This document shows, one piece after another, positions 54,405 through 64,000 of a DNA stretch of 64,000 bases. The notes beneath the pieces were generated by a model. That model did not search any database. It had not been told where the DNA came from and saw only the letters and a list, made by a program, of their open reading frames with translations. Within the stretch, counting starts at the first letter, position 1; every line of letters starts with the position of its first letter. The position numbers and the translations under genes are program-made. The stretch covers positions 3,224,001 through 3,288,000 of the forward strand of contig BCIA01000003.1 of NCBI GenBank assembly GCA_001599815.1. Direction: 5' to 3'. This DNA is from Furcasterigmium furcatum (Eukaryota > Ascomycota > Sordariomycetes > Glomerellales > Plectosphaerellaceae).

Positions 54405-57400
54405 AAGCGGAGGGGCTCAGAGCGATCCATCCATCGAAAGAATACTCTACGCGACACATTTACAGCTGTTACCGACGCGGCACGAGTGACAGCCCTTGTC
54501 ATAAGCGTGTCGCAAACCCCAGAAGCGCGCGCTGACGCGTATGCCTCTGCGTCGTCCTCGGGCTTCGTCACCCGTGAAGCATCGGTGTGGGAGGGCTCTA
54601 GGGCAGGGATACATGCTCAACCCAGACCAGATACATACGTACAGGCACACGCATTCAGAGGGTGGTGGCAGATGCGGCACGGAGGACTGACAAGCTCGGT
54701 ACTCAGGCCATGCCCTGCATGCTGACGACGCGAACGCCAACGAAACATGGTATTTGGGACTGGCGTATACTTACAAGTACGGCTGGTGGGAAATGGTGCC
54801 GGGACCAGAAGAAGTCGATCTAGATACCCCCCGGTTAACGTATGTGAGGAGTGTCGCGCGACATCTGCTCCAATTTGGACGTGATCGGAACGCGGGGAAG
54901 CGCAGTAAGATTCCCAGTCCAGCAGAGCGTCAACACGCGCCAAGTTCGTGTGATGGAATTGACCCCCAGGGCGAAGTACATCACGGTATCGCGTGCTGGC
55001 TATGTGTGTCAAATCGAGCGCGGCATGTTACCCAAGCAAGTTGGCAAGCAAAGGGGAAGCTGTCTATCAGTGGGGTATCCAAGCCCTTCCCGCGCCTTGT
55101 CAATTGTCTTGTCACTGTGACTTGTCGCTCCGCGGATATTGGCAGTCAGATATTTCTCCGTGGGCCGAGGACCGAACTCCAGGCTGCCTTGAACAGGGAT
55201 GGCATGGTTCATTTGCTGGCATCCCGCCTGGGAATAAAGGTGCGGAGCCTTTGAAGAAGAAAAGGGCCCCGCCTGGACCAGAGACAGGAACGATTAACCG
55301 GCTTGCCAATGCCGTGCGACGCGAAGGGGACACATCGGTTCGCGTCGACTAAGGCCGATCAAGCCGATGTCCGATTCAACGCCCACCATGCTCTGATCGC
55401 CAGGAGCCGCCACGGCGCCGTCCCGGCCGGCCGAGGACTCGCTTGAACAGCAGCAGTCGAAGCGCCGCCAGAAGAGAGGGGCAACGCGAGATGATGTCGT
55501 CCAAGTGTCGCGCCGAACCACGACCTTGGAAACCAGAAAGACCCTGGCAGCAGTGGATCAGGCCCCCCAGAGGGGGGTGCTCGGACAGTCTCCGTCTCGG
55601 CGACGGTTGCCAATGAGGCTTGATTCTGCGCTCATTTGCTTACGAGAACACGACTCGGAGACGAGACGGACGCGTTTTTTAATTACTCGAGCGCCAGACT
55701 GATGAACTGACGACGGACTCCCAGCAGATGGGAGATGAGAGCATAGTAAGCCCTAGGAAAGGAGTACGCCGAAACACTGCCCTGGTCGTTTCGTGTCCGA
55801 ACCGCGTAAAAGTCTCCTTGATTCCCTTTTCGCGACAGCGCAGGGGGTTGTCAGCGCCCAGTCAGCACAAATGATGCGCATGCATCATCGAAAGCTCATT
55901 TCCACGACAATAGGCAACAGCGTTTGAGTGCCCCGCGGAGCCCAAGACCCCCAAGACATTGCCCCGGGGTGACTGAGGCTTGGCCGTGGAGCGGATCGGG
56001 GCCAGTCAGATCGCGCGGTGGAGGAACGTTCGGGAGAGGCAGGGCGAGGTTCCACGGTGATGTGAGCATGATGTTCCAATCTGCGTCTTACCATCACCGT
56101 CCAGCAGCGAGACGGTCGTCGTTGATAATTGTAGAAGGGGGTTTACTTCTCCTCGGGGTCGGGCAAGAGCCCGAGGCTCTCCTTGTCGCTGTCTAACCAC
56201 GTCTGTCTGGTGAGAGCTGCAACATGAGACAGACCAGACAAATCGCGTCGAGTTTCGTGGTTTTGCCCAGCGCTGAATGTACATGACGAGCGACACAATG
56301 AGACCTCGGGGAAGCGGCCAGTGCGCAGCTCCTTCGACTCGTCCGTTTGCATGCTTGCATGCGCCTTGGCTCTCATGGAAACAAAGCAGCTGACAAGAGA
56401 CGGTGAAGGCATGATCGCCAACGTCATCGAGCAGTGGCAGAGGCCGCTGTTTCAGAGCCGTTCTGTCCTTCTGCCTGCCAGCTCCTCCACGGAGAAGCCG
56501 TCCAATGGAAACTCGGAATGGGGGAACTGACGTGCGGGCGAAACCCCTTCCTCATTGAAAACTTGGGACGATTCATTACCGGGAGGCAAAGGGGGCAAGG
56601 AAACGGTGCCTTTCGCTAGTACAAATGGACTTAGCGGGTGGGTGGTGAGCCGAGTCATAGGCTGGCTGCCCGGGCGCGCGAGACGAAGTTTTTCTGCACC
56701 CAAAAGCACCCCTCGAACCCCCCAAAGCCCATTCATCAGCTTTTGGGCCAGCTGCTAGCAAATTGAGGCGGCTTGGCCGTCGCCCGTAGGTAAAAAGAGG
56801 ATCGACCAGACCTGCCAAGTGGCAGTGGAGGATTTAAGTATGTGGGGCAGAGAGCGTCACCCTTTTGCTTGTTCCAACATCGGGCGTCCGGTGGCCGAGA
56901 GAGTCGGATCAGCCAGAAGTCGAAGAACGGCGACGACCCACGATGCAGAGCGTGCCAGTGCGCGACACCATTGCCATGTCTGGAGCGGGAGCATGCGACA
57001 CCAGGAAACGGTGGCTTGTGAGCTCTACGCCCCCGCAAAGTCACCCAACCCGCGGCCGCTCAGCCGAGCATTTCTGCCGGGGGCACTGCCTGAGCGTCCG
57101 TCGTCTGTCTGAGGATGATGTGCCTCGTTGGGTGGCGGAGCTTTCTGCGCCTGCCGGAATGCGCCCGACAGCTGGATCCATTCCTGCGCGGAAACAGCCC
57201 ATATCTCCACGAGGCCGGGTCGGTCTGAAATGGGGGAGACAAGCTGGTGAAGCTCAACCTCGAGCTCCAAGCTTCTTCGTTGGGGGGCAGGCATGAGGAG
57301 GGCGGACGGTGGGTGGGTGCACCGCCCCGAGCTGGTACTTAGATTGACTGCATACACGTCCAGCGCGGAATGATCTCATGACAGGCAGAGGTGCGTCTGG

Positions 57401-58635
57401 ACGTGTCGTACTATCAAGCGGTGCGCGGCTGGCGGATGGATGTGGCGCGCGACGTGCATTGCAGGTCGAGTGTCCCCGTCGCTTGGGTGCCATTGCTGCC
57501 GTGACTGCCGGTGTGCTAGGACCAGTAGCCAGAGGCTACGAGGCGGGCCAGATCCAAAAAAGAAAGGAACCAACGGCTGTCATCCGACCATTGTTCCCCC
57601 CGGGCGGCTGAATAAATTGCTGAGTGAGGCAAGGGAGAAACAGACGAGCGTGGCCCAACACAATGCTGCCAAGTCTTGTCGGTGGCCGGCCTCGAAATCG
57701 AAGAAAAAAGCATCCGACAAGCCCCCAAACTCCGGTAGTCCAGCTCGGTCAGCCTCGTTCAAGAGCGCGGGAAAAAAAGGGCAGTGACAAACCAGTTCAA
57801 TCGTACCAAAGTATTGCCCTCATTTCCCGCCGCGATGAAAAACGGGGCCTCGACATGACATAGGCCCGTGCCATCCCGGTCTAGCCCAGCGCGAGGAGAA
57901 ACCCCCCGTCTGGGTGAGCCCCCTTTTCGCGGCATTTGGATCGATCATGCTCTTCAGGGCGTGGTAGTATGCCAAGTGCTCCGAACCCCCCAGGGGGCCG
58001 AGAGGCAGCCCGCCAATTTCTGAAGCGAGCGTCATGATACATGCCTTCCCACCGCATCCTCGCCCGGCCAATCACGTCGACAGGCACATGGCACACAGGA
58101 CCAGCGCCTCGTTCCATCCTTGGCGCGATGAACCCCCTCCTGCCTGACTGTTCCTTGTGCTACTGTCCAAGCTAAAGTAGAGCCCATCCTTAGCTGAGGC
58201 GTAGTGCCATGACGGCACACAAAATCCAGGCACTTTGTGCATCATCTCGCTGGCGGCGACCGAGTTCACCCCTTTTTCTCTTGGCCCTCGACGCTCCTGC
58301 ATTCTCTCTCCGTCCACCGTCTTAAACTTCTGCCGGCTTGGTGCATCCAAGCTCAAGGGCTTAGACACCCCCCCGGCCGGTCCCTATTCCCAGGACGGAC
58401 CACTCAGAGAAGACATCTGCACGGCCTTCCACAAGCCCCCGAACAAGCTCCTTGCTCTCCCTCTTGTTTCCTTCTTTTCCCTTCTCACGACTCCAGCCTC
58501 GGACGCCAAACCCTCACTCTCCCTCGGATCCCCTCGACGCAAACACATCCCGTCCTTATCTCTTGGATAGTCACTTGCTCGAGTTTGTATTCCTCTGGGT
58601 ATCATACAGGACCAGGCTCATCGGCCGCCCTCGCC
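54405..58635. other. Gene-free region upstream of the glycosyltransferase
   Basis: About 4.2 kb. Scattered short frames without domains; none could be joined into a gene. From about 58,240 the DNA is a C/T-rich leader of the glycosyltransferase. The frame open from GTG at 58237 is not preceded by an ATG and is taken as untranslated. Confidence 0.55.
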
Positions 58636-60760
58636 ATGTCCCTCTTTACCTGGTACAGCCGTCGCGCTGGCGGCTTGGCCATGATCTCCTTGACTCTGCT
58701 CTGCTACTGGGTCATCTCCAAGGAAGCCGCCGCCTCACGTCACGGATTCGACTATCAACAGCAGCAGCAGGAACGGGACAACATCAATGCCGAGACTCTG
58801 CACCCGTCGAGGGGCGAGAGCTACACCACCCACATCTTCGCCTACTACTGCCTCCTCATCCACATCCTCACCTTCCTCTTCCCCATGCGCTCGTGCTACG
58901 CCGTCTTCGACATCACCCGCAACCTCCAGAAGACCCTCAAGAACAAGCATCTGCGCGACTACAAAATCGCCCACAAGCGCCGCAACTCCTCCACCTCCCT
59001 GTCCAGCGCTGAGACGCTCACCTCGTCACATGCCTGCTCCTCCGCCAGCAGCGAAGCCGGCGACATTGACCTCGAGCCCTACACGGACGCTGACGAGCTC
59101 AACGACGCCGTCATCCATGCCATCATCATCCCCAATTACAAGGAGGATGTCGACACTCTGAGGGAGACGTTGGACGTCTTGGCGTCGCATCCCCAAGCTC
59201 GCAACTCGTACGATGTAAGTATCTCTGGCTGGCGCAATTCGATTGGCGCCCCCCCCGTCCGTTTGCTCGGCCTCTCTGACATGCGATTCGGTAGATCTTT
59301 CTCGCCATGGAAGCGCGCGAGACCAATGTCGAGCTCAAGGCTGGCGGCCTGATTCAGGAGTTCGTCAAGAAGTTCCGCAGCATCGAGTACACCCTCCACC
59401 CCTCGGACATCCCAGGCGAGTCTGCCGGCAAGGGCAGCAACACCGCATGGGCTGCGCGCAAGGCCAGCGAGAAGTACTCTATGAAGGCTCGCAAGGATGT
59501 CATCATTACAGGGATTGACGGTAAGTCCAAGACCTTGGCCTGGCCCCAAGCTCTCCCACTCTCTCACTCCAAGCGCTTGGGATCACTGACACGTGCGGGA
59601 TGCTGTTAGCCGACAGCCACTTGTCCTCCAACTACACGGCTCTCATCACCACCATGCACCGCGCATACCCTGACACGGCCCCCACGACTCTGTACTCTGT
59701 GCCCATCATTTTCGACCGGAACGCCCACGAGGTCCCCGCCATCGTTCGCGTCGCTGACATCCTGTGGGCCGGCTGCGGCTTGTCTGGCCTGTACACCGGC
59801 TCGTCCATTGCTCCTCCCACCTCGGTCTATTCCGTGCCCCTGGTCTTGGCAGACCGTGTTGGCGGGTGGGACTGCGATGCTGATGCCATTGGCGAGGACT
59901 TGCACATGTACATCAAGTGCTTCTTCGCTCTGAACGGCAACCTGACCAACCGTACCGTCTTCGCTCCCGTCAGCCAAAGCAATGTTACCTCTGGCGGTGC
60001 CAAGGGACTCCACGGTATTTATGCAGGCATGCATGCCCGGTATAAGCAGGCATTGCGACACATGTGGGGAGCCCTCGACTCTGGATTCACCTTGCGCAAG
60101 CTCGTCGAGCTGTGGCAGGAGAGGAAGCACACCGTCAGGGCGTATAGGCCCATGCACGCCGCTATTGGGGGCGAAGCAGACGCCTACGTTCCGGAGAGCC
60201 AAATTGCCGATGACCACGCTGAGCAAGCTACCGACAACGGCGTGTTTTCAGACGTCACCCAGGTCACCATGGAAAGCCCCGACTGGGAGCGCATCTTCTA
60301 CATGCTCCACCGCATTTTCGAGGCTCATTTCCTGCCCGTCCAGATGACCATCCTCGTCATTGCCTCGACCCTCTACGTCTGGGTTGCCGAGGGCAACGGC
60401 GATCCTCACAACCTCGGATGGGTTTTCGACGTGTCCACCGTGCTGAGAACCGTCGGTTTCATGGAAGTGGGCTTCCTGATGTTCCTGTACGAGCGCTACC
60501 ACGACGTCTGCGTCAACGCCAGGGAACGGGAAATGAGGGAGGCCGGCCTGGCCGAAGGCATGGTCTTCTCCAGGCGCCATGTCAAGAAGAACTTCGTCGA
60601 CTACATCATGATCCCGCTCGTGGCGCCCATCTACGGCTCTATCCCCACTGCGCAGGCGCAAATGTGCCAGCTCTGGACACAGGATCTTGTGTACACGGTC
60701 AGCACAAAAGCGGTGCGGCAACGCGTCAAGGCATTAACGACAGCAGAGCAAATGGCATAG
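58636..60760 (+). CDS. Membrane-bound glycosyltransferase family 2 protein
   Basis: Predicted processive-type GT-A sugar transferase at a membrane; donor and product unknown. Exons 58636-59214, 59295-59520, 59610-60760; 651 residues from an ATG in CTCGCCATGTC. N-terminal helices at about 13-28 and 66-85, then a Ser-rich charged loop. The GT-A domain begins HAIIIPNYKED (162-171). The metal-binding D-A-D triad (D268-A-D270) is created exactly across the second intron, which supports that splice. The acceptor-binding E364-D365 pair sits in DAIGEDLHMY. A Q-x-x-R-x-M-W variant (QALRHMWG) replaces the classical QxxRW. Two or more C-terminal helices (about 540-590 and 605-625) follow. It resembles fungal proteins annotated as glycosyl transferase family group 2. 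Confidence 0.88.
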
Positions 60761-62116
60761 TCGCTGCGTGGACACCTTTGCTTTCTGCTTCTTGGCTTCT
60801 TGCTCGAATACCCGGTCCCACACCACATGGGCAACAGCGACATTCGTTTCTTCGATTCTATTGACACCTGGTTATCGAAAGACCCCGCGCAGGTGGCGGG
60901 CTTTAATATGATTTACGAGGTTTGTTGGAAAACCTCGGTGGCTGCTCTCTCCTGCACTCGGGAGCAGCCCTTGTACATAGACGGATGAGTGTATTTCTCT
61001 CTCCCTGCATGGCATGGCATGGCATCGGCATCAAGGACATCTTAGAGGGATGGGAGTGGTTTATTTAATGGGGCCTCAAACTGGAGTTCTGGGAGCAACA
61101 CTGCAGGAACTTGACGAGCGAGAGAGCCGTCCAAGTACATTCGCTTAACGATAAGACGAAGGGGGATGACGGAGTCACAGGCTGCACCTGGGGTGGTGGG
61201 CAGGCCACGGCGTGGTGGTGCCAGGACCTGAACGGGTGCTGGAACGGGGCTAGCACTGCTTCGAGGGATGGCAACGGTGTCGTCCCTCGTGCATGGGCTG
61301 CCCTATAATATCTAATATGAGGAGGGCGCGGCCAAATGGCGCTCAGAACCCCTCTGGGGAGTAATTGGAGGAGTTTTTCGCGCTCGGTGCCCCTGTGGCA
61401 CATTGAGCCGATGACTGAAACCTCATTCTGCGCCTAAGTACTCGTTGAACCCCCTACTTGTGATAGCTTGAACGATCGTGACGGCCGGGTTCCGCGGGCT
61501 GAGTGATTCTACCGTGGGCCGCGTGGCCTAGTGACGCTGACGACGACTGCGCCGCCCGGGCGAGGACGACGTAACCCCTGCGGCGCGATGCAGGCCGGCG
61601 GGGGTTCGGGCCTCATTGAGACTGACGGGCTCTGGAACTGTCTCGGTGGTAGATATGCAGTCGATCCGTCCGTCACTCAGACAGGAAAGCCATTGAGTGT
61701 CCCGGTGGTGGTGGGCTTCCGTGCCGGCCCGGAGGCATGTGGATGGAGGGGCCGGAGTGGGCAAGCTCCGAGACAGCTCGGAGGTTGAAGTTTCAACGAC
61801 CAATGGGGGGCCTGGGATTTTGGCCGAGGACCGGTTGGCATTTGAAGTAAGGGCCGATGGTGCACGGAGTGAGCGGTCTTCTAGGGGCTATTGGAGGTCT
61901 ACGTCTGGCATGGTCTTGGTGGTGCGGGATCAATGCTAGAGCCGGTGGTTGTATAAGTAAGAGACGGTGGTATCTCACATCTTCGGCCCACGAGTTCTCG
62001 AGATTCTACCTACACCAAGAGACGGCAGTCCCGGAACTGATTGCACCTCGAAATAAATCAAACCATCCGTCAACCTAAACTCCTCTCACTATTCTCCCAG
62101 CCTAACCTCGCCCATC
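60761..62116. other. Intergenic region before the DJ-1/PfpI gene
   Basis: 1.36 kb. A GGCAT short tandem run lies near 61,007-61,026 and a TATAAG element at 61951-61956 is 166 bp before the next ATG, suitable as its TATA box. No gene recognised. Confidence 0.6.
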
Positions 62117-62939
62117 ATGGCCGACAAACAGCCTCATACTGTCCGCGTAGGCGTGTATATGCCCCGAGGCTCGCAGCTCCTCGACATGGCATGCGTCGAC
62201 GTCCTACACATGATGTCGCGCGAATACCTCGGCCTCTTGGGTCTCATCCCGGCGCACGTTGCGGCCGTGGCGCCCAGCGTGCAGATCTTCTACATCACAT
62301 CGAAGGATAACATGGCCGCGGGGAGAATTCCCTTGACCGCATTTGCCGTGCTCGTGCCGACGCACGAGCTCTCGGACCCATCTGTCGGAGCGGGCGAGTT
62401 GGATATCGTGTTGATTCCGGGGGCAGATCCGGCGGAGGAGTTTACGGAGGAGGAGACCGGGTGGTTGAGGCGCCACATGGAGACTGAGGGGACGGATGTT
62501 CTAAGTGTTTGCACGGGCATCTTCCTTTGCGGACAGGCTGGAATACTGGAGGGGAGGAAGGCCTGTGGCCCGAGAGGCTTGCAGGGTGAGTTGAGGAAGA
62601 AATGGCCTGGGACGGACTTCGTGGGCGAGACGGTGAGATGGCAGCAGGACGGAAGGTTCTGGTCTTGCGGTGAGTTGTCTTCACTTCAACGTTCCCTTCC
62701 TCGGCGGATGCTGACTGGTTATAGGCGGCATCACGAATGGTAATGAGCTCGTGTCGGCATATGCACGCCACAGCAAGCATTTCCCGAATCCGGTCGCGGA
62801 GCTCGGAATCAAGATGGCAGAAGTTGGGACGAGGCCGCAGGAGTACGAGGAGGGCAACGCGCAGTTCACCCTGGGATTTGTCTGGCAGGTACTCAAAGCC
62901 TGGTTTGCCGGACCGGGATCAAAACCGAAGAGGTCGTAG
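62117..62939 (+). CDS. DJ-1/PfpI (ThiJ) family protein
   Basis: Class I glutamine amidotransferase-like fold; members act as glyoxalases, chaperones, isonitrile hydratase-like enzymes or regulators, so the reaction is open. Exons 62117-62669 and 62725-62939; 255 residues, start CATCATGGCC. The nucleophile elbow is V128-L-S-V-C132-T-G (C132). E17-type residue of DJ-1 has no clear counterpart, and the usual His after the elbow is replaced by GPRGLQGEL (compare APRALL in other fungal members). The C-terminal block GGITNGNELVSAYAR is standard for the fungal ThiJ/PfpI group. No targeting signal. Confidence 0.9.
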
Positions 62940-63627
62940 TCAGAGAGAGAGGTGGGAACTTTCTGCGTCTTGTGGAAAGCTGCGAGGCGGGGAGCAACTC
63001 TGAGAGAGAGACATTCTGTATCTGGTTCTACAGAAGCTCTGGAACTAGAATGACTCTATTAGGTGTGTAGGATTGATTAGAATGTTTCCGAGTACTAGAT
63101 AAATCGAACGGGTGGTCGCAGTAAGACCGACAAGCGTTTGTTCTGATGACCTGAGTGTCGGTGAGGATTCAATGGTCGCTGATTCACCGGATGGAAGGTG
63201 AAGTCCCTCGGAGTGGAGTCCAATTGGGCCCCGCCGGGGCCTGCTCCACGTTTCCAGTGTCTGCAGGCAGCTGCTCGCCCAGAGCACATTAGTCGCCCGG
63301 CGGTTGCCATAGGCCCGATAAGCCACGTTATCTCACTAGCGCTGTTCAGAGTGGGGTCGAAAAGTTCGAGTTCAAGAAAAAATTTGGGGAGAAGCTGCCT
63401 TCAACGCGAATTCACTGCCGTGCCTCCATTTACCTTCCACCCATCCCAACTTCACGTCAACATCACCTCTAGGCGCTTGAGATTTCGTCTTTGTGGTACC
63501 TTTATCAATCGCCTGCATACACATACATTGTGCCTTGCACCTGATAGAGATTTGGTTTCCCTGCTGCCGAGCGCATTCTTCAGCCTTTAGATCCCCATCC
63601 TTCACCTACACTCCCACGATCAGCAAA
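62940..63627. other. Intergenic region, Fpr4 promoter
   Basis: 688 bp with no gene; the last 200 bp are pyrimidine-rich leader. Confidence 0.6.
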
Positions 63628-64000
63628 ATGGCTCCTCAACCCGTTGCTGTCTATGGCCTCGAGGTCCCTGTCGGCGTCTTGGTCCCCGCCAACCCCGACT
63701 TCCCGGCTAGCGTACGCTCCTATCCTTCAATGCCTCCTCTCAACGCCTGACCGGCGTTGCGCTCATCTGATCCCCCGCTAACACCGCTCCAGTTCCGCAT
63801 CACCATGGCTGCCATCGACCCCCTCGAGCAGCCCCAGGCCGACACCGATGGCAACATCCCCGCCGTCCCCCGCTCTACCCTCCGCATCGTCAAGCACAGG
63901 GTTGACAACCTTGATGACGACGAGGAGGACGAGTTTGACGAGGAATACCTGAAGGCTCTCCTCGACGCCTCCCAGGACGACGAGGATGATGAGGAAGAGG
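63628..64000 (+). CDS. FPR4: FK506-binding protein Fpr4/Fpr3 (nucleolar FKBP), 3' end outside window
   Basis: Predicted nuclear peptidyl-prolyl isomerase acting on histones. Only the nucleoplasmin-like N-terminus is present. Exon 1 is 63628-63711 and exon 2 starts at 63793 and runs off the edge. The sequence PVAVYGLEVPVG ... FPAS joined to FRITMAAIDPLEQPQ is the family hallmark, and PRSTLRIVKH plus acidic runs (DDDEEDEFDEEY, DDEDDEEE) follow. The FKBP catalytic domain lies beyond the window. The first intron position is frame-consistent (28 codons, phase 0). Confidence 0.93.

Noticed and set aside
58237..58635. N-terminal extension of the glycosyltransferase
   Set aside because: Begins at GTG, is C/T-rich leader sequence and lacks an ATG.

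Overview
The window is nuclear DNA of a filamentous ascomycete (Pezizomycotina, most likely a Sordariomycete). The evidence is GC-rich coding DNA, short introns of about 47-100 nt with GT(A/G)AGT-type donors and CTGAC-type branch points, pyrimidine-rich leaders, a dispersed single 5S rRNA gene, and typical fungal families (Zn2Cys6 regulators, CRT10, IZH3, FPR4, Mep ammonium permease). Seventeen protein genes and one 5S rRNA gene are supported. Exon borders were set by hand from splice signals, reading frame and family continuity; no search or alignment was run.

Layout, left to right. (1) 27-2782 +: 3' part of a Zn-cluster-type protein. (2) 7564-8943 +: TauD/TfdA-like dioxygenase behind a 4.8-kb gene-free, CT-rich stretch and a 5'-UTR intron. 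(3) 12343-14769 +: membrane-anchored histidine acid phosphatase with ten exons. (4) 16103-16221 +: 5S rRNA. (5) 19995-21657 +: ammonium permease with AGATAA sites upstream. (6) 23416-24474 -, 25098-25904 +, 26260-28014 +: an intronless trio made of a HAL2/IMPase-like phosphatase, a glycerophosphodiesterase and a Zn2Cys6 regulator. (7) 28015-36118: an 8-kb gene-free block with a perfect 19-bp x5 tandem array and a CCTAGG cluster. (8) 36119-37875 +: seven-helix receptor. (9) 39670-41385 + GH5 hydrolase, convergent with 41681-44194 - CRT10-like protein. (10) 44693-47292 -: sulfate permease. (11) 48732-50203 +: Bub2/Cdc16 GAP. (12) 50895-52494 - IZH3-type PAQR protein, divergent from 53634-54404 + THOC5. 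(13) 58636-60760 +: family-2 glycosyltransferase. (14) 62117-62939 +: DJ-1/PfpI protein. (15) 63628 to the right edge +: nucleolar FKBP Fpr4.

Most genes are unrelated housekeeping or accessory genes, as expected in a fungal chromosome. Several act in nutrient acquisition: ammonium, sulfate, phosphomonoesters, phosphodiesters and an IZH-type membrane protein. The most system-like unit is the trio at 23.4-28.0 kb. The phosphatase and phosphodiesterase share a 623-bp divergent promoter holding two perfect palindromes built from the same half-site (CGAGAT/ATCTCG), and a regulator gene lies next to them. A role in scavenging phospholipid head groups or phospho-metabolites is an inference only.
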